Positions 31,862-40,242 of a stretch of 64,000 bases of DNA are shown piece after piece (position 1 is the first letter of the stretch; each line of letters starts with the position of its first letter). The stretch comes from Actinomadura rudentiformis (GTDB taxonomy: Bacteria; Actinomycetota; Actinomycetes; Streptosporangiales; Streptosporangiaceae). Location: assembly GCF_008923185.1 (NCBI RefSeq), contig NZ_WBMT01000010.1, forward strand, positions 1-64,000, written 5' to 3'. The translations under genes were made by a program, and so were the position numbers. The notes under the pieces are model-generated. The model did not search any database. It was not told the origin of the DNA and saw only the letters and a program-made list of their open reading frames with translations.

Positions 31862-31891
31862 GCGTCGTCGGGCGTCAGGCGTCGTCGGGCG
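31862..31891. repeat. short direct repeat between two convergent stop codons
   Basis: GCGTCGTCGGGCG occurs at 31862-31874 and 31879-31891 (period 17), beside the qcrB TAA (31859-31861) and overlapping the stop end of the convergent HTH gene. Confidence 0.8.
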
Positions 31892-32270
31892 AGCCGGCCA
31901 GCGACCGTTCCTCGGCGACCTCGGTCTCGCCCATGCCCATGTGGCCGTCGCCGAGGTCCGTCCGCGCCTGCTCGTCGATCCAGCGGTTGTGCGTCTCCCA
32001 TGCCGTCTGCTTGCTGGTGCCGACCGCCGCGCCGATCTGCGACCAGGAGGCGCCCGCCCGCCGGGCCGAACGCACCGCGAGCTGGCGGCCGTACCGGGCC
32101 TTGCGGGCGATGACCTCGCCGAGGGCAAGCAGTTCGAGCGCCTCGGCCTGGGTGAGGGCGGTGACATCCGCGTCGCCCTCAGCGAAGGCGTCGCGGGCCC
32201 GCAGCTCGTCGTAGCGCGATACCGCAGCCCGCAGGGTCATGGTCTTCTCGAGCTCATCCGGGGTAGCCAT
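31875..32270 (-). CDS. small helix-turn-helix protein
   Basis: A 131-residue protein. Residues about 55-110 form a helix-turn-helix ('ALGEVIARKARYGRQLAVRSARRAGASWSQIGAAVGTSKQTAWE'-like run in pieces; the recognition helix is 'TSKQTAWETHNRW'). The N-terminus is acidic and helical, the C-terminus acidic. Similar small HTH proteins are frequent in Streptosporangiales; their targets are unknown. Two tandem palindromes directly upstream of its ATG (32285-32316) suggest it represses itself. Confidence 0.65.
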   Translation of the reverse strand: MATPDELEKTMTLRAAVSRYDELRARDAFAEGDADVTALTQAEALELLALGEVIARKARYGRQLAVRSARRAGASWSQIGAAVGTSKQTAWETHNRWIDEQARTDLGDGHMGMGETEVAEERSLAGSPDDA

Positions 32271-32284
32271 GCGACCAGCCTTAC

Positions 32285-32316
32285 GTCAGGACAGCCTGAC
32301 GTCAAGACAACCTGAC
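32285..32316. promoter_or_regulatory. tandem palindromic operator upstream of the HTH gene
   Basis: GTCAGGACAGCCTGAC (32285-32300) and GTCAAGACAACCTGAC (32301-32316) are adjacent 16-bp units matching at 14 positions. The first is an inverted repeat with arms CGTCAGG and CCTGACG. The array starts 14 bases before the HTH gene's start codon on the minus strand, a classic place for an autoregulatory operator. Confidence 0.75.
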
Positions 32317-32583
32317 GAAAATGGGTCTGTTGAAGTCCGCGCACAGGTGGCAGCATGGGAAGAGTCCCGGCGGGACAGGGCAGACAGTAACGCCCCTACC
32401 TGGGAAGATGAGCCAGGAATCGCGCCGTCGCCCTGCCCCACCGGGCCGTTCAGCGCGTGGCCCCTGCCGGCCCCTAGGGTCCCTCCGGCCCCTGCCCCGG
32501 ACAGCGATGAGTTTTAGGGCCCTCCCGGATCTGTATGGGTAACGGCGATTCGTCGCCCATGATCCAGATCGCGGGAGGAACGG

Positions 32584-33612
32584 ATGGCGACGTCACCAGG
32601 GGCCCGGAACGAGGCGCCCAGGGCTCGGAACGAATCGCTCAGCGAGGCGTTCGTGACACTGACGACCCCGTTCCGGCGCGAACTGCTCGCGCACTGTTAC
32701 CGGATCCTGGGCTCGGCGAGCGAGGCCGAGGACCTGGTGCAGGAGACCTACATCAACGCCTGGCGGGGCTTCGACCGGTTCGAAGGCCGGTCCTCGGTGC
32801 GCACGTGGCTGTACCGGATCGCCACCCGGGCGTGCCTCAAGGCGCTCGAACGCGGTGACCGGCGGGCACTCCCCTCGGGACTCGGCGCGGCGAATCCCGA
32901 TCCCGAGGGCGGGATCGGGGCGAGCCTGCCTGAGGTCACGTGGGTCGAGCCGCTTCCCGACGCCCTGTTCATGGAGCGGCCCGCCGATCCGGCGGCGATC
33001 GTGGAGGCACGCCAGAGCACCCGGCTGGCGCTGGTCGCGGCCCTCCAGCTGCTCCCGCCCCGCCAGCGGGTGGTCCTGATCCTCCGGGACGTGCTGGAGT
33101 GGCGTGCGAGCGAGGTGGCGACGCTGCTCGACACGACGGAGGCCGCGGTCAACAGCGCGCTCCAGCGCGCCCGGTCGATGCTCGCCCGGACCGCGCCGGC
33201 CGAGGACGATCACGACCTCGTGGAACCCGGCGATCCCTCCCGGCGCGAGCTGCTCGACCGCTATGTGGCGGCCTTCGAGAACTCCGACGTGACCGCGCTC
33301 ACGCGGCTGCTGACCGAGGACGCCCGCTGGGAGATGCCGCCGCTCGCCGCGTGGTTCAGGGGCAGGGAGGTGGTCGGGCGGTTCCTCGCGACGCGGTTCG
33401 CCATGTACTCGGGCTTCCGGCTGGTCCCGACGATGGCGAACGCGCAGCCCGCGTTCGCCGTCTACGCGACCGATGAGGAGGGGCTCCGGCGGGCCCACGC
33501 CATCGAGGTGCTGACCGTGACGGACGCGGGCATCGCCCATGTGGTCCATTTCATAGGCTCCGGGCAGTTCGCCGCGTTCGGGATGCCGGAGGTGCTACCG
33601 CCCTATCGGTGA
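32584..33612 (+). CDS. ECF sigma factor with SnoaL-like C-terminal domain
   Basis: A 342-residue protein from ATG 32584 (GGGAGGAAC upstream). Sigma region 2 is at about 20-95 ('LLAHCYRILGSASEAEDLVQE', 'VRTWLYRIATRACL'), region 4 at about 140-200 ('LPPRQRVVLILRDVLEW', 'SEVATLLDTTEAAVNSALQRAR'), and a SnoaL/NTF2-like domain at about 215-335. This is the TIGR02960 layout; in such ECF factors the fused tail replaces or modulates an anti-sigma factor. No anti-sigma gene adjoins it. Confidence 0.88.
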   Translation: MATSPGARNEAPRARNESLSEAFVTLTTPFRRELLAHCYRILGSASEAEDLVQETYINAWRGFDRFEGRSSVRTWLYRIATRACLKALERGDRRALPSGLGAANPDPEGGIGASLPEVTWVEPLPDALFMERPADPAAIVEARQSTRLALVAALQLLPPRQRVVLILRDVLEWRASEVATLLDTTEAAVNSALQRARSMLARTAPAEDDHDLVEPGDPSRRELLDRYVAAFENSDVTALTRLLTEDARWEMPPLAAWFRGREVVGRFLATRFAMYSGFRLVPTMANAQPAFAVYATDEEGLRRAHAIEVLTVTDAGIAHVVHFIGSGQFAAFGMPEVLPPYR

Positions 33613-33658
33613 GCCCCTCATTTGATCTTTGAGCGCTCCGCCCTTGCGTGCATACAGA

Positions 33659-33697
33659 GACGCCCCGGCGGTCACGTCGACCGCCGGGGCGTCTTTG
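33659..33697. terminator. strong bidirectional terminator
   Basis: A perfect 15-bp stem, GACGCCCCGGCGGTC (33659-33673) with GACCGCCGGGGCGTC (33679-33693), a 5-base loop and TTT after it. It separates the sigma factor gene from the convergent secreted-protein gene. Confidence 0.9.
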
Positions 33698-33738
33698 CAT
33701 GAAGGCGTGAGGGCTTCTCCGCCGTGACGCGAGATCGT

Positions 33739-34380
33739 TTAGAACGGCTGCGGCGCGCCCTTGGTCCCGGCGCCATTACCCCACTGGAGAACCTCGTACT
33801 TGAGGCCCTTGATGTGGCCTTCACCGGTGCCGGCGTTGTACTTGTCCGCAGGCTTCTTTCCGTCCAGGAGGTAACGGAAGGTATAGGTGTCGAGGTCCAG
33901 CATCACACCCCTGTGAGAAGGCTCACCCGGACCGCGGTCACCGACGAAGCCGACGACGCTGCGACCGTTGTAGGAGACCTTCACCTTGGTGTGCAGAGGC
34001 CAGCTCGGGCTGGCGAACAGGCCCTTCTGCATCGGCTTTCCACCGGCGGGGGCGCCGGTGTCGCCGTTCACGCCGGAGCCGTCGTCCCAGAAGTAGGAAG
34101 CGGTCGTCGTGCCGGTGTAAAGGGCCTTCGACTCCTTCTTCTTGGCGGCCAGGGCCTTCTTCTTGGCCTCCTCCGCCTTGGCCTTCTGAGCAGCGGCCTT
34201 CTTGGCCGCAGCGGCCTTCCGGCCTGCCTGGTTGTCGGCGACCATGGAGAGCTCGGTGGGGGTCTTCTGCTGCTTGGGAGCGTTGTCGTCGCCGGCCAGC
34301 GCCACGCCGGCCACCAAGATCCCGGCAAGGGTGCTGCCGGTGATCACACTCAGGGCGACATTCGTCGCTCGCTTCTGCAT
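33739..34380 (-). CDS. secreted protein with coiled coil and RlpA-like double-psi barrel
   Basis: A 213-residue exported protein. ATG 34380 (AAGGA upstream) gives a clean signal peptide with a hydrophobic core 'ALSVITGSTLAGILVAGVALAG' (shown in part) near 8-29. Residues about 50-90 are an Ala/Lys/Glu coiled coil; residues about 95-213 read as a double-psi beta-barrel like RlpA ('TASYFWDDGSGVNG', 'VKVSYNGRSVVGFVGDRGPG', 'LDLDTYTFRYL'). The DRGP-x-E segment and 'DLD' match catalytic or structural positions of the fold. A cell-wall role is likely by family. An 8-bp inverted repeat (GCCGTTTC 34409-34416 with GAAACGGC 34447-34454) lies in its upstream region. Confidence 0.7.
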   Translation of the reverse strand: MQKRATNVALSVITGSTLAGILVAGVALAGDDNAPKQQKTPTELSMVADNQAGRKAAAAKKAAAQKAKAEEAKKKALAAKKKESKALYTGTTTASYFWDDGSGVNGDTGAPAGGKPMQKGLFASPSWPLHTKVKVSYNGRSVVGFVGDRGPGEPSHRGVMLDLDTYTFRYLLDGKKPADKYNAGTGEGHIKGLKYEVLQWGNGAGTKGAPQPF

Positions 34381-34891
34381 GGGAATCCTTTGTTCGGCGT
34401 ACAGGACAGCCGTTTCACGCCGGAACAAAGCCCGGACGGACAGGGAGAAACGGCCCCGAGGACACGTGGTTCGGGAGAAGCCGTCGCGTGAGAAAACCCG
34501 CGCAGGGGTGATCCCGGGCAGGGGACCATGGCCCGCGCACGTCGAAGCCAGGCCGCATTGCGGCCACGACTATGTGACGCGGACTCCTAAAGGGCGGGAG
34601 AATGCCGACCGGGGGCTCTATGGCCCGGCACACGCGACCGTTGCATGGTCGGCCGCTGATCGGCGAGGGGGGTCCCGCCTGGCGGGCGGGACACGACGGC
34701 TATGCGATTGGCAAGGTCAATGGTGCTTTGACCCTGACCTGGCTTGGAGCATATACGGCTAAACCAGGTTTGTGCCAAATCTGTTCCGGTTTGACCTTTC
34801 TCCAGGTAGATCTTTTAGTGATGGGCTTTACCGGAAGGGCGGAAAACGCCGATCACGCGGAGGTCACGGAGGCCCCTGGACATCTGGCACG
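34381..34891. other. intergenic region between divergent genes
   Basis: About 510 bases without a credible gene. It contains the inverted repeat noted for the secreted-protein gene and no recognisable riboswitch: I looked for the ydaO (c-di-AMP) consensus common before actinobacterial wall-enzyme genes and did not find it. The right half is AT-richer and may hold the promoter of the 34892 operon; no Zur-type box was seen. Confidence 0.6.
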
Positions 34892-35929
34892 ATGTACGCC
34901 ATGACCGACCACGCCGGCCTCCGCACGGCCGACGACGATCTGCTCCCCCCGCCCGACTGGGGCCGGCCACGTACCACCGCCGCGGGCACACGTGCGGTCT
35001 GGGCCTTCGCCGCCGTCGCGGCGCTGCTGGTGCTCGGCCGTGTCTGGATAGCCCCGGACCTGGACGGCCGGTCCCTGGACGCCTGGACCACGGTCTTCGT
35101 GGCGATCTGCGTGCAGGCCCTGCCGTTCCTGGTCTTCGGCGTGGCACTGTCCGCCGCGATCACCGCCTTCGTGCCCCCGTCCTTCTGGAACAGGGTGCTG
35201 CCGCGCCGTCCGGGCGCCGCGGTGCCCGTCGCGGGAGCGATGGGCGCGGTGCTGCCGGGCTGCGAATGCGCCTCCGTGCCGGTGGCGGGCGGCCTGATGG
35301 CCCGCGGGGTCGCTCCGGCGGCAGCCCTGACCTTCCTTCTCGCGGCCCCGGCGATCAATCCCATCGTGATCGTGGCCACCGCCGTGGCGTTCCCCGGCTC
35401 TCCCGAGATGGTGGTGGGGCGCTTCGTCGCCTCCCTCGTGGTGGCGGTGCTGGCCGGGTGGGCCTGGCTGCTGTTCGGCAAGGGCGAGTGGATCAAGATC
35501 CCTTCCCGGCCGCACGTGGACGGGGCCGGCCGGTGGGAGTCGTTCCGGCAGGCGATGCGGCACGACATCATGCACGCGGGCGGCTTCCTCGTGGTCGGCG
35601 GCATCGCCGCGGCCACGATCAACGTGGTCGTGCCGGCCGAGTGGGTGAACGGCGTCGCCGGCATCCCGTGGCTGTCGGTGTTGGTGCTGGCGGTCCTGGC
35701 CGTGCTGATGTCCATCTGCTCGGAGGCTGACGCGTTCGTGGCGGCGAGCCTGACCCAGTTCTCCCCCACGGCGCGGCTGGCGTTCCTGGTCGTCGGCCCT
35801 ATGGTGGACCTCAAGCTGATCGCGCTCCAGACGGGATTCTTCGGGCGCCGTTTCGCGATCCGTTTCATCCCGCTGACCTTCGTTCTCGCGGTCGGGGTCA
35901 GCGCCATCACCGGAGAGGTGCTGCTGTGA
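34892..35929 (+). CDS. permease of the YraQ/ArsP-like family
   Basis: A 345-residue integral membrane protein with about eight to ten hydrophobic segments. The signature 'VLPGCECASVPVAGGLMARG' is near 112-131 and a second 'SICSEADAFVAAS' near 275, both typical of the DUF318/UPF0718 permeases. Start is ATG 34892 or 34901; the GGAGG is rather far. It overlaps the TIGR03943 gene, its usual partner, by four bases. Members are linked to metal or metalloid export and, in actinobacteria, to zinc limitation; the cargo is not proven. Confidence 0.8.
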   Translation: MYAMTDHAGLRTADDDLLPPPDWGRPRTTAAGTRAVWAFAAVAALLVLGRVWIAPDLDGRSLDAWTTVFVAICVQALPFLVFGVALSAAITAFVPPSFWNRVLPRRPGAAVPVAGAMGAVLPGCECASVPVAGGLMARGVAPAAALTFLLAAPAINPIVIVATAVAFPGSPEMVVGRFVASLVVAVLAGWAWLLFGKGEWIKIPSRPHVDGAGRWESFRQAMRHDIMHAGGFLVVGGIAAATINVVVPAEWVNGVAGIPWLSVLVLAVLAVLMSICSEADAFVAASLTQFSPTARLAFLVVGPMVDLKLIALQTGFFGRRFAIRFIPLTFVLAVGVSAITGEVLL

Positions 35930-36705
35930 CGCGGGCCGCCCAGAACCTGCTGCTGATCATGATCGGTGCCGCGGTGATGTGGATCACTCTGGCGACCGAC
36001 GAGTACCTCAACTACGTGAAGCCGGGCTTCCGCTATCTGCTGGTGCCCGCCGCCGTGGCGCTGATCGCCCTCGGGTTGACGGGCCTGCGACGCGAGTGGC
36101 GGGACGACACCGGCGCCGACGGCGGCGGCAGTGGCGGTGGCGGTGGCGGTGACCATTGCCACGCCCCAGGCGACGATCACGGCCATGATCACGGTGGCCG
36201 GGGCCCCCGGGTGGCCTGGCTGCTCTGCCTGCCCGTCCTCGCGATCTTCGTGGTGGCGCCGCCGGCGCTCGGCTCGTTCACCGCGTCCCGCGCCGCCGCC
36301 CGCCAGGCGACGCCCCCGCCGCCGCCCGACGAGGGGTACGACGCGCTGCCGAGGAACGGCACCCCGGTGGCGATGACCATGGGCGAGTTCATGGGCCGCT
36401 CGTACGAGGCGCAGACGGGCCAGAACAGCTCGCTCACGGGCGTCACGGTGAAACTGACCGGGTTCGTCACGCCGGGCCGGAAGGGTTCCACCTGGCAGGT
36501 CACGCGGCTGAAGATGGCGTGCTGCGCGGGCGACGCGATCCCGTTCCCGGTGGTCGTCCACGGCCTCCGGCAGCCCCCCACCGACAGCTGGGTGCAGGTG
36601 ATCGGCACATGGCACCCCCCGGCCAGCGGGGCGCGGAGCGGGGTGCACGAGCTGGACGGCCGTTCCCTGCAGCCGATCAAGAAGCCGAAGAACCCGTACG
36701 AGTAG
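35926..36705 (+). CDS. TIGR03943-type putative permease subunit with His-rich loop
   Basis: A 259-residue protein from GTG 35926, overlapping the permease stop. Three hydrophobic segments (about 7-25, 33-52, 88-108) are followed by an extracytoplasmic OB-like domain with 'LKMACCAGDAIPFPVVV', the family's conserved Cys pair near 198. Between the second and third segments runs a Gly/His/Asp linker ('GDHCHAPGDDHGHDHGG', about 70-86) that looks made to bind zinc or copper. Together with the upstream permease it should form one complex. Confidence 0.8.
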   Translation: MTRAAQNLLLIMIGAAVMWITLATDEYLNYVKPGFRYLLVPAAVALIALGLTGLRREWRDDTGADGGGSGGGGGGDHCHAPGDDHGHDHGGRGPRVAWLLCLPVLAIFVVAPPALGSFTASRAAARQATPPPPPDEGYDALPRNGTPVAMTMGEFMGRSYEAQTGQNSSLTGVTVKLTGFVTPGRKGSTWQVTRLKMACCAGDAIPFPVVVHGLRQPPTDSWVQVIGTWHPPASGARSGVHELDGRSLQPIKKPKNPYE

Positions 36706-36713
36706 GGAGATCC

Positions 36714-37550
36714 ATGGGGGCACTGGTGCTCGGCGGCGGTGGCCTCACCGGCGTCAGCTGGGAATGGGGTGTCCTCGCCGGGCTCGCCGCCGCCGGGATC
36801 GACCTGCGCGACGCGGAGCTCGTGGTCGGCACCTCGGCGGGCTCGGTGGTGGGCGCGCAGGTCGCGGCCGGTCTGGATCTCGAAGAACGCTTCACCGCCC
36901 AGTTCACCGCGTTGGAGACCGGCGCACCGGCCCGGATGGCCCGTGTGGACCTGGCCCGCTCGGCCTGGGCGGTCCTGAGCTCACGGGAGCCCGCCCGGGC
37001 CGGAGCGCGGCTCGGCCGGATGGCGCTCAACGCCCGTACCGGCCCCGAGGCCGCACGCGCCGCCGTCATGAGGGCGCGGCTTCCCGTGCGCGACTGGCCC
37101 GAACGGCCCCTGCTGGTGACCGCGGTGGACGCGGCCACGGGCGCCTTCACCGTCTTCGACCGGTCCGGCGAGGCGACCCTGCTGGAAGCGGTGGGCGCCA
37201 GCTGCGCCGTCCCCGGCGTCTACCCGCCGGTGACGATCGGCGGCCGTCGCTACATCGACGGCGGGGCCCGGTCGGCCACCAACGCGGACCTGGCCGCCGG
37301 TCATGAGGCGGTCGTCGTCATCGCCCCCGTCACCCAGGGCCTCGGCGCGATCAAGAGCGTGGCCGGCCAGGCGGCCGATCTCCGCAGGGCCGGCGCCAAG
37401 GTGGTCGTGATCTCCCCCGACCCCGCTTCGCGGCGCGCGTTCGGCCGCAACTCGCTGGATCCGGCCCGCCGCCCTCCCGCCGCCCGGGCGGGGCACCGAC
37501 AAGCCGTCTCGGTCGCGGAGGCCGTGGCGGCCGTCTGGGAGGCGGCGTGA
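36714..37550 (+). CDS. patatin-like phospholipase
   Basis: A 278-residue serine hydrolase from ATG 36714 (AGGGAGA upstream). 'LGGGGLTGVSWEWG' near 5-18 is the oxyanion loop, G-T-S-A-G-S near 40-45 the nucleophile elbow and 'YIDGGA' near 180-185 carries the catalytic Asp: the Ser-Asp dyad is complete. It hydrolyses acyl esters, probably lipids. No signal peptide. It follows the permease pair by nine bases and overlaps the pentapeptide gene by four, so it belongs to the operon. Confidence 0.88.
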   Translation: MGALVLGGGGLTGVSWEWGVLAGLAAAGIDLRDAELVVGTSAGSVVGAQVAAGLDLEERFTAQFTALETGAPARMARVDLARSAWAVLSSREPARAGARLGRMALNARTGPEAARAAVMRARLPVRDWPERPLLVTAVDAATGAFTVFDRSGEATLLEAVGASCAVPGVYPPVTIGGRRYIDGGARSATNADLAAGHEAVVVIAPVTQGLGAIKSVAGQAADLRRAGAKVVVISPDPASRRAFGRNSLDPARRPPAARAGHRQAVSVAEAVAAVWEAA

Positions 37551-38203
37551 TCCCCCAGAAGCTCGCCGACCTCCCGCACGCCGAATGGCTCACGCCTCAC
37601 GACGGGACATGGGGACCTGACGGCGACCACGACACGGTCCTGTTCGAGAACCTCGCCCTCGCGGACCTCGCCGCCTCCGGCTCCCGTTTCATGGAATGCG
37701 CGTTCACCGGCGTGACGTTGGACGGCGGCGGGCTGCGCTCGGCCCGATTCCTCGACGTCTGGGCACAGGAGATGCGCCTGGTCGGCACCGACCTCACCGA
37801 GACCCAGTGGCGGGACAGCACGCTGATCGGCTCTGTCTTCGCCGGCACGCGCACGATCAGCGCGAACCTCACCCGCGTCGTCTTCCAGGAATGCAAGCTC
37901 GACTCGGTCAACCTCCGCGACAGCACGCTCGTGGACGTGACGTTCACCGACTGCCTGCTGCGCGACGTCGACTTCGGCGGCGCGCGGCTCACCCGGACGA
38001 GCTTCCCCGGCTCCCGGCTGGACAGGACCGTCCTCGCCGGGGCCACCCTCGATCAGGTGGATCTGCGCGGAGCGGACCTGGGCATCACCATCGACCCCCA
38101 CACGATCCGCGGAGCCATCGTCAGCCCCGCGCAGCTCCTCGATCTGGCCCCGCTCCTCGCCGGCGCCCTGGGCATCGAGGTCAAGGAGCCACCTCCGTCG
38201 TGA
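37547..38203 (+). CDS. pentapeptide-repeat protein
   Basis: A 218-residue protein from GTG 37547, overlapping the patatin stop codon (GTGA). Residues about 35-180 follow the A(D/N)LxX five-residue rhythm of a right-handed beta-helix ('LALADLAASGSRFMECAFTG', 'VNLRDSTLVDVTFTD', 'LDQVDLRGADLG'). Some such proteins mimic DNA and protect gyrase, but most have no known role; nothing here indicates quinolone resistance. Last gene of the operon, followed by a terminator. Confidence 0.85.
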   Translation: MIPQKLADLPHAEWLTPHDGTWGPDGDHDTVLFENLALADLAASGSRFMECAFTGVTLDGGGLRSARFLDVWAQEMRLVGTDLTETQWRDSTLIGSVFAGTRTISANLTRVVFQECKLDSVNLRDSTLVDVTFTDCLLRDVDFGGARLTRTSFPGSRLDRTVLAGATLDQVDLRGADLGITIDPHTIRGAIVSPAQLLDLAPLLAGALGIEVKEPPPS

Positions 38204-38222
38204 GAGGCCGGACCCTGACCTG

Positions 38223-38253
38223 ATCCGGCCACGCGCCGGCGCGGTGGCCGGAT
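38223..38253. terminator. hairpin terminator
   Basis: ATCCGGCCAC (38223-38232) pairs with GTGGCCGGAT (38244-38253), 10 bp with an 11-base GC-rich loop, directly after the pentapeptide gene and before a convergent gene. Confidence 0.7.
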
Positions 38254-38290
38254 ACGGCCGCCGGGCCGTCAGAGAGCGCCCAGAGAGCGG

Positions 38291-38665
38291 TCAGCGAGCC
38301 GGGAAGGTGGTGGGCAGGAGGGGCGAATGAGCCGCTCTCGCCATGGGCGCCATGGGCGCGCCCGCGACCGCCGGAGCGGACGGTGGCACGTGGGAGCCGT
38401 CGGCACGGCGGGGTTCGGGTGGCACGGCCTGCTCGGCCCGGCGTTCGCCGAGCAGGGCCATCAGGGCGCGCGCCGTGTCCGCGTCCATCCGCATCAGGAC
38501 ACTCGGCCGTCCGGCCGGGTCGACGAAGGGAGAGACGGCGGGGACGGCGGTGCCGTGAGGCGGTAGCGCCAGCCGCATCTCTTCGCGGAGGTCGTGGGCA
38601 AGGCGCAGCGCCTGTCGGTCACTGTCGCTCAAGTGTGCGGTCATCGCGATCTCCGGGGAGTTCAC
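38291..38665 (-). CDS. small hypothetical protein
   Basis: A 124-residue protein. The N-terminal 75 residues look folded and helical ('DRQALRLAHDLREEMRLALPP', 'DADTARALMALLGERRAE'); the C-terminal 50 are Pro/Ala-rich and probably disordered. I do not recognise a family. Starts at ATG 38665 or 38644. No functional clue from neighbours. Confidence 0.45.
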   Translation of the reverse strand: MNSPEIAMTAHLSDSDRQALRLAHDLREEMRLALPPHGTAVPAVSPFVDPAGRPSVLMRMDADTARALMALLGERRAEQAVPPEPRRADGSHVPPSAPAVAGAPMAPMARAAHSPLLPTTFPAR

Positions 38666-39144
38666 GTGCGGGGGTCCGGGGGCAATCCTGCTAGGAAATG
38701 GCGTGCAGGTGCAAGGGCCGATGCACGTGCAGATCGAGAAAGATCGTGCGTAACCGACCGGCTCTCCACTCGTTGTTCATAGACCCGCGCAGGTCGGAGG
38801 CATGTTCCCCGCCAGTCGGGCCTCGCCGGGGCGTGTGGTGTTCTGAAGATCAGTTCACCGGTACACGGGCCCAGTCCCCGCCTGACCCGGTGGGAGCGCG
38901 GACATCACGGCGACCGAGCGCAGGCATCACGGCGACCGAGAGCGCGGGCATGCGCAACCCATTCCGGCTGCCAGGACGACCGGGCTCGCCGCGTACAGCA
39001 GATAAGGGCTGGCGGCATCAGCGAACGACAGTGGCCCGAGACCTGCGGCCAGCACGAGCGGCCGTACCGGTCGCCGAACGCCCCGGCCAGGACCAGGTCC
39101 CAGGAACCGGCCGGGGCCAGGTCCGAGGGATACGATCGCACCTG
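38666..39144. other. intergenic region
   Basis: About 480 bases upstream of the AlkZ-like gene. An open frame runs through it in frame with that gene, but its composition and lack of family resemblance argue against coding. CATCACGGCGACCGAG-type direct repeats occur near 38906 and 38926. No promoter is obvious. Confidence 0.5.
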
Positions 39145-40242
39145 ATGGCAGACGTTCTTTCCCTTCGCGCGCTCAACCGGGCCACTCTGGCACGGCAGAT
39201 GTTGCTCGCCCGGGAGGAGGTCTCCGTCGTCGAGGCGGTGGAGCGGTTGTGCGGTATGCAGGCGCAGGAGCCCAAGCCTCCGTTCCTCGGGCTCTGGACA
39301 CGGGTGGCCGGGTTCGAGGCCGCGCAGCTTCACACCGCGCTCCAAGAACGCTCGGTCGTGCGGGCGACGATGATGCGCGGGACCCTGCATCTGATGTCAG
39401 CGCGGGACTACGGCGCCCTGCGTGCCTCGATGCAGCCGATGCTGGACGCCGGGCTTCGCATGCTGGGGTCGCGCGCGGAGGGACTGGAACTGGACAAGGT
39501 CCTTCCGGCCGCCCGCGTACTGCTGGAGGAGCGCTCACGGACCTTCAACGAGCTCCGTGCCCTGCTGCAGGAGGAGTTCCCGGAGGTCAATGACCGGGCT
39601 TTGGGGTTCTCCGTGCGGATGTGCCTGCCCCTGGTGATGGTGCCGACGGACGACCGGTGGGCGTTTCCGCGTACGTCGGAGTTCACGTTGGCGGGCGTCT
39701 GGTTGGGCGTGCCGACGTCAGACGACTCTTCTGCGGATGCGCTCGTGCTGCGTTATCTCGCCGCGTTCGGCCCGGCCTCGGTGGCCGACGCCCAGGAATG
39801 GTCCGGTCTGCCAAAGCTGGGCGAGGTGCTGGAACGCCTGCGACCTCAACTGCGGACGTTCGAGGACGAGAAGGGCCGCGAGCTGTTCGACCTGCCCGAT
39901 GCGCCACGGCCCGAGGAGGACACGCCTGCCGAGGCCCGGTTCCTGCCCGAGTTCGACAACCTGGTGCTCGCGCACGCCGACCGTTCCCGCGTGATCGCCG
40001 CCGCGCACCGCCCGTCGCTGACGACCAAGAACCTCCGCGTGCGCGCCACGTTCCTGTGGGACGGCTTCGCCGCCGGCCTGTGGGAGCTGGAACGCAAGCG
40101 CAAGGTCGCCACGCTCCGGCTTCGCCCGTTCGAGAAACTGCCCAAGCACGCTCTGAACGCGCTCACGGCCGAGGGTGAGCGCCTGCTGGGCTTCGCCGAG
40201 CCGGACGCGGCCGACCGGCAGGTCGTCCTCGCCGGCGATTGA
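39145..40242 (+). CDS. AlkZ-like DNA glycosylase (HTH_42 family)
   Basis: A 365-residue protein from ATG 39145, where homology begins. Winged-helix repeats of the HTH_42/AlkZ fold run through it. The catalytic Q-x-Q motif appears at residues 39-41 ('GMQAQEPKPP'), the variant used by Streptomyces AlkZ to unhook DNA interstrand crosslinks, rather than the Q-x-D form of YcaQ. Late conserved segments 'RFLPEFDNLVLAHADRSRV' and 'FLWDGFAAGLWEL' are present. It removes alkylated bases or crosslink adducts; the exact lesion is unknown. No self-resistance gene cluster surrounds it. Confidence 0.8.
   Translation: MADVLSLRALNRATLARQMLLAREEVSVVEAVERLCGMQAQEPKPPFLGLWTRVAGFEAAQLHTALQERSVVRATMMRGTLHLMSARDYGALRASMQPMLDAGLRMLGSRAEGLELDKVLPAARVLLEERSRTFNELRALLQEEFPEVNDRALGFSVRMCLPLVMVPTDDRWAFPRTSEFTLAGVWLGVPTSDDSSADALVLRYLAAFGPASVADAQEWSGLPKLGEVLERLRPQLRTFEDEKGRELFDLPDAPRPEEDTPAEARFLPEFDNLVLAHADRSRVIAAAHRPSLTTKNLRVRATFLWDGFAAGLWELERKRKVATLRLRPFEKLPKHALNALTAEGERLLGFAEPDAADRQVVLAGD

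Noticed and set aside
34381..34660. ydaO (c-di-AMP) riboswitch before the secreted barrel-protein gene
   Set aside because: The position and gene type fit, but the conserved core sequences are not present; only a simple inverted repeat is seen.
34700..34891. Zur operator before the permease operon
   Set aside because: No TGAAAATGATTTTCA-like palindrome could be found in this stretch.
34864..36723. Long minus-strand open frame opposite the permease and TIGR03943 genes
   Set aside because: Both plus-strand genes have clear family motifs and overlapping starts and stops; the antisense translation has none.
38698..39144. N-terminal extension of the AlkZ-like protein by 149 residues
   Set aside because: Family similarity begins at ATG 39145; the extension has no recognisable domain and an intergenic composition.
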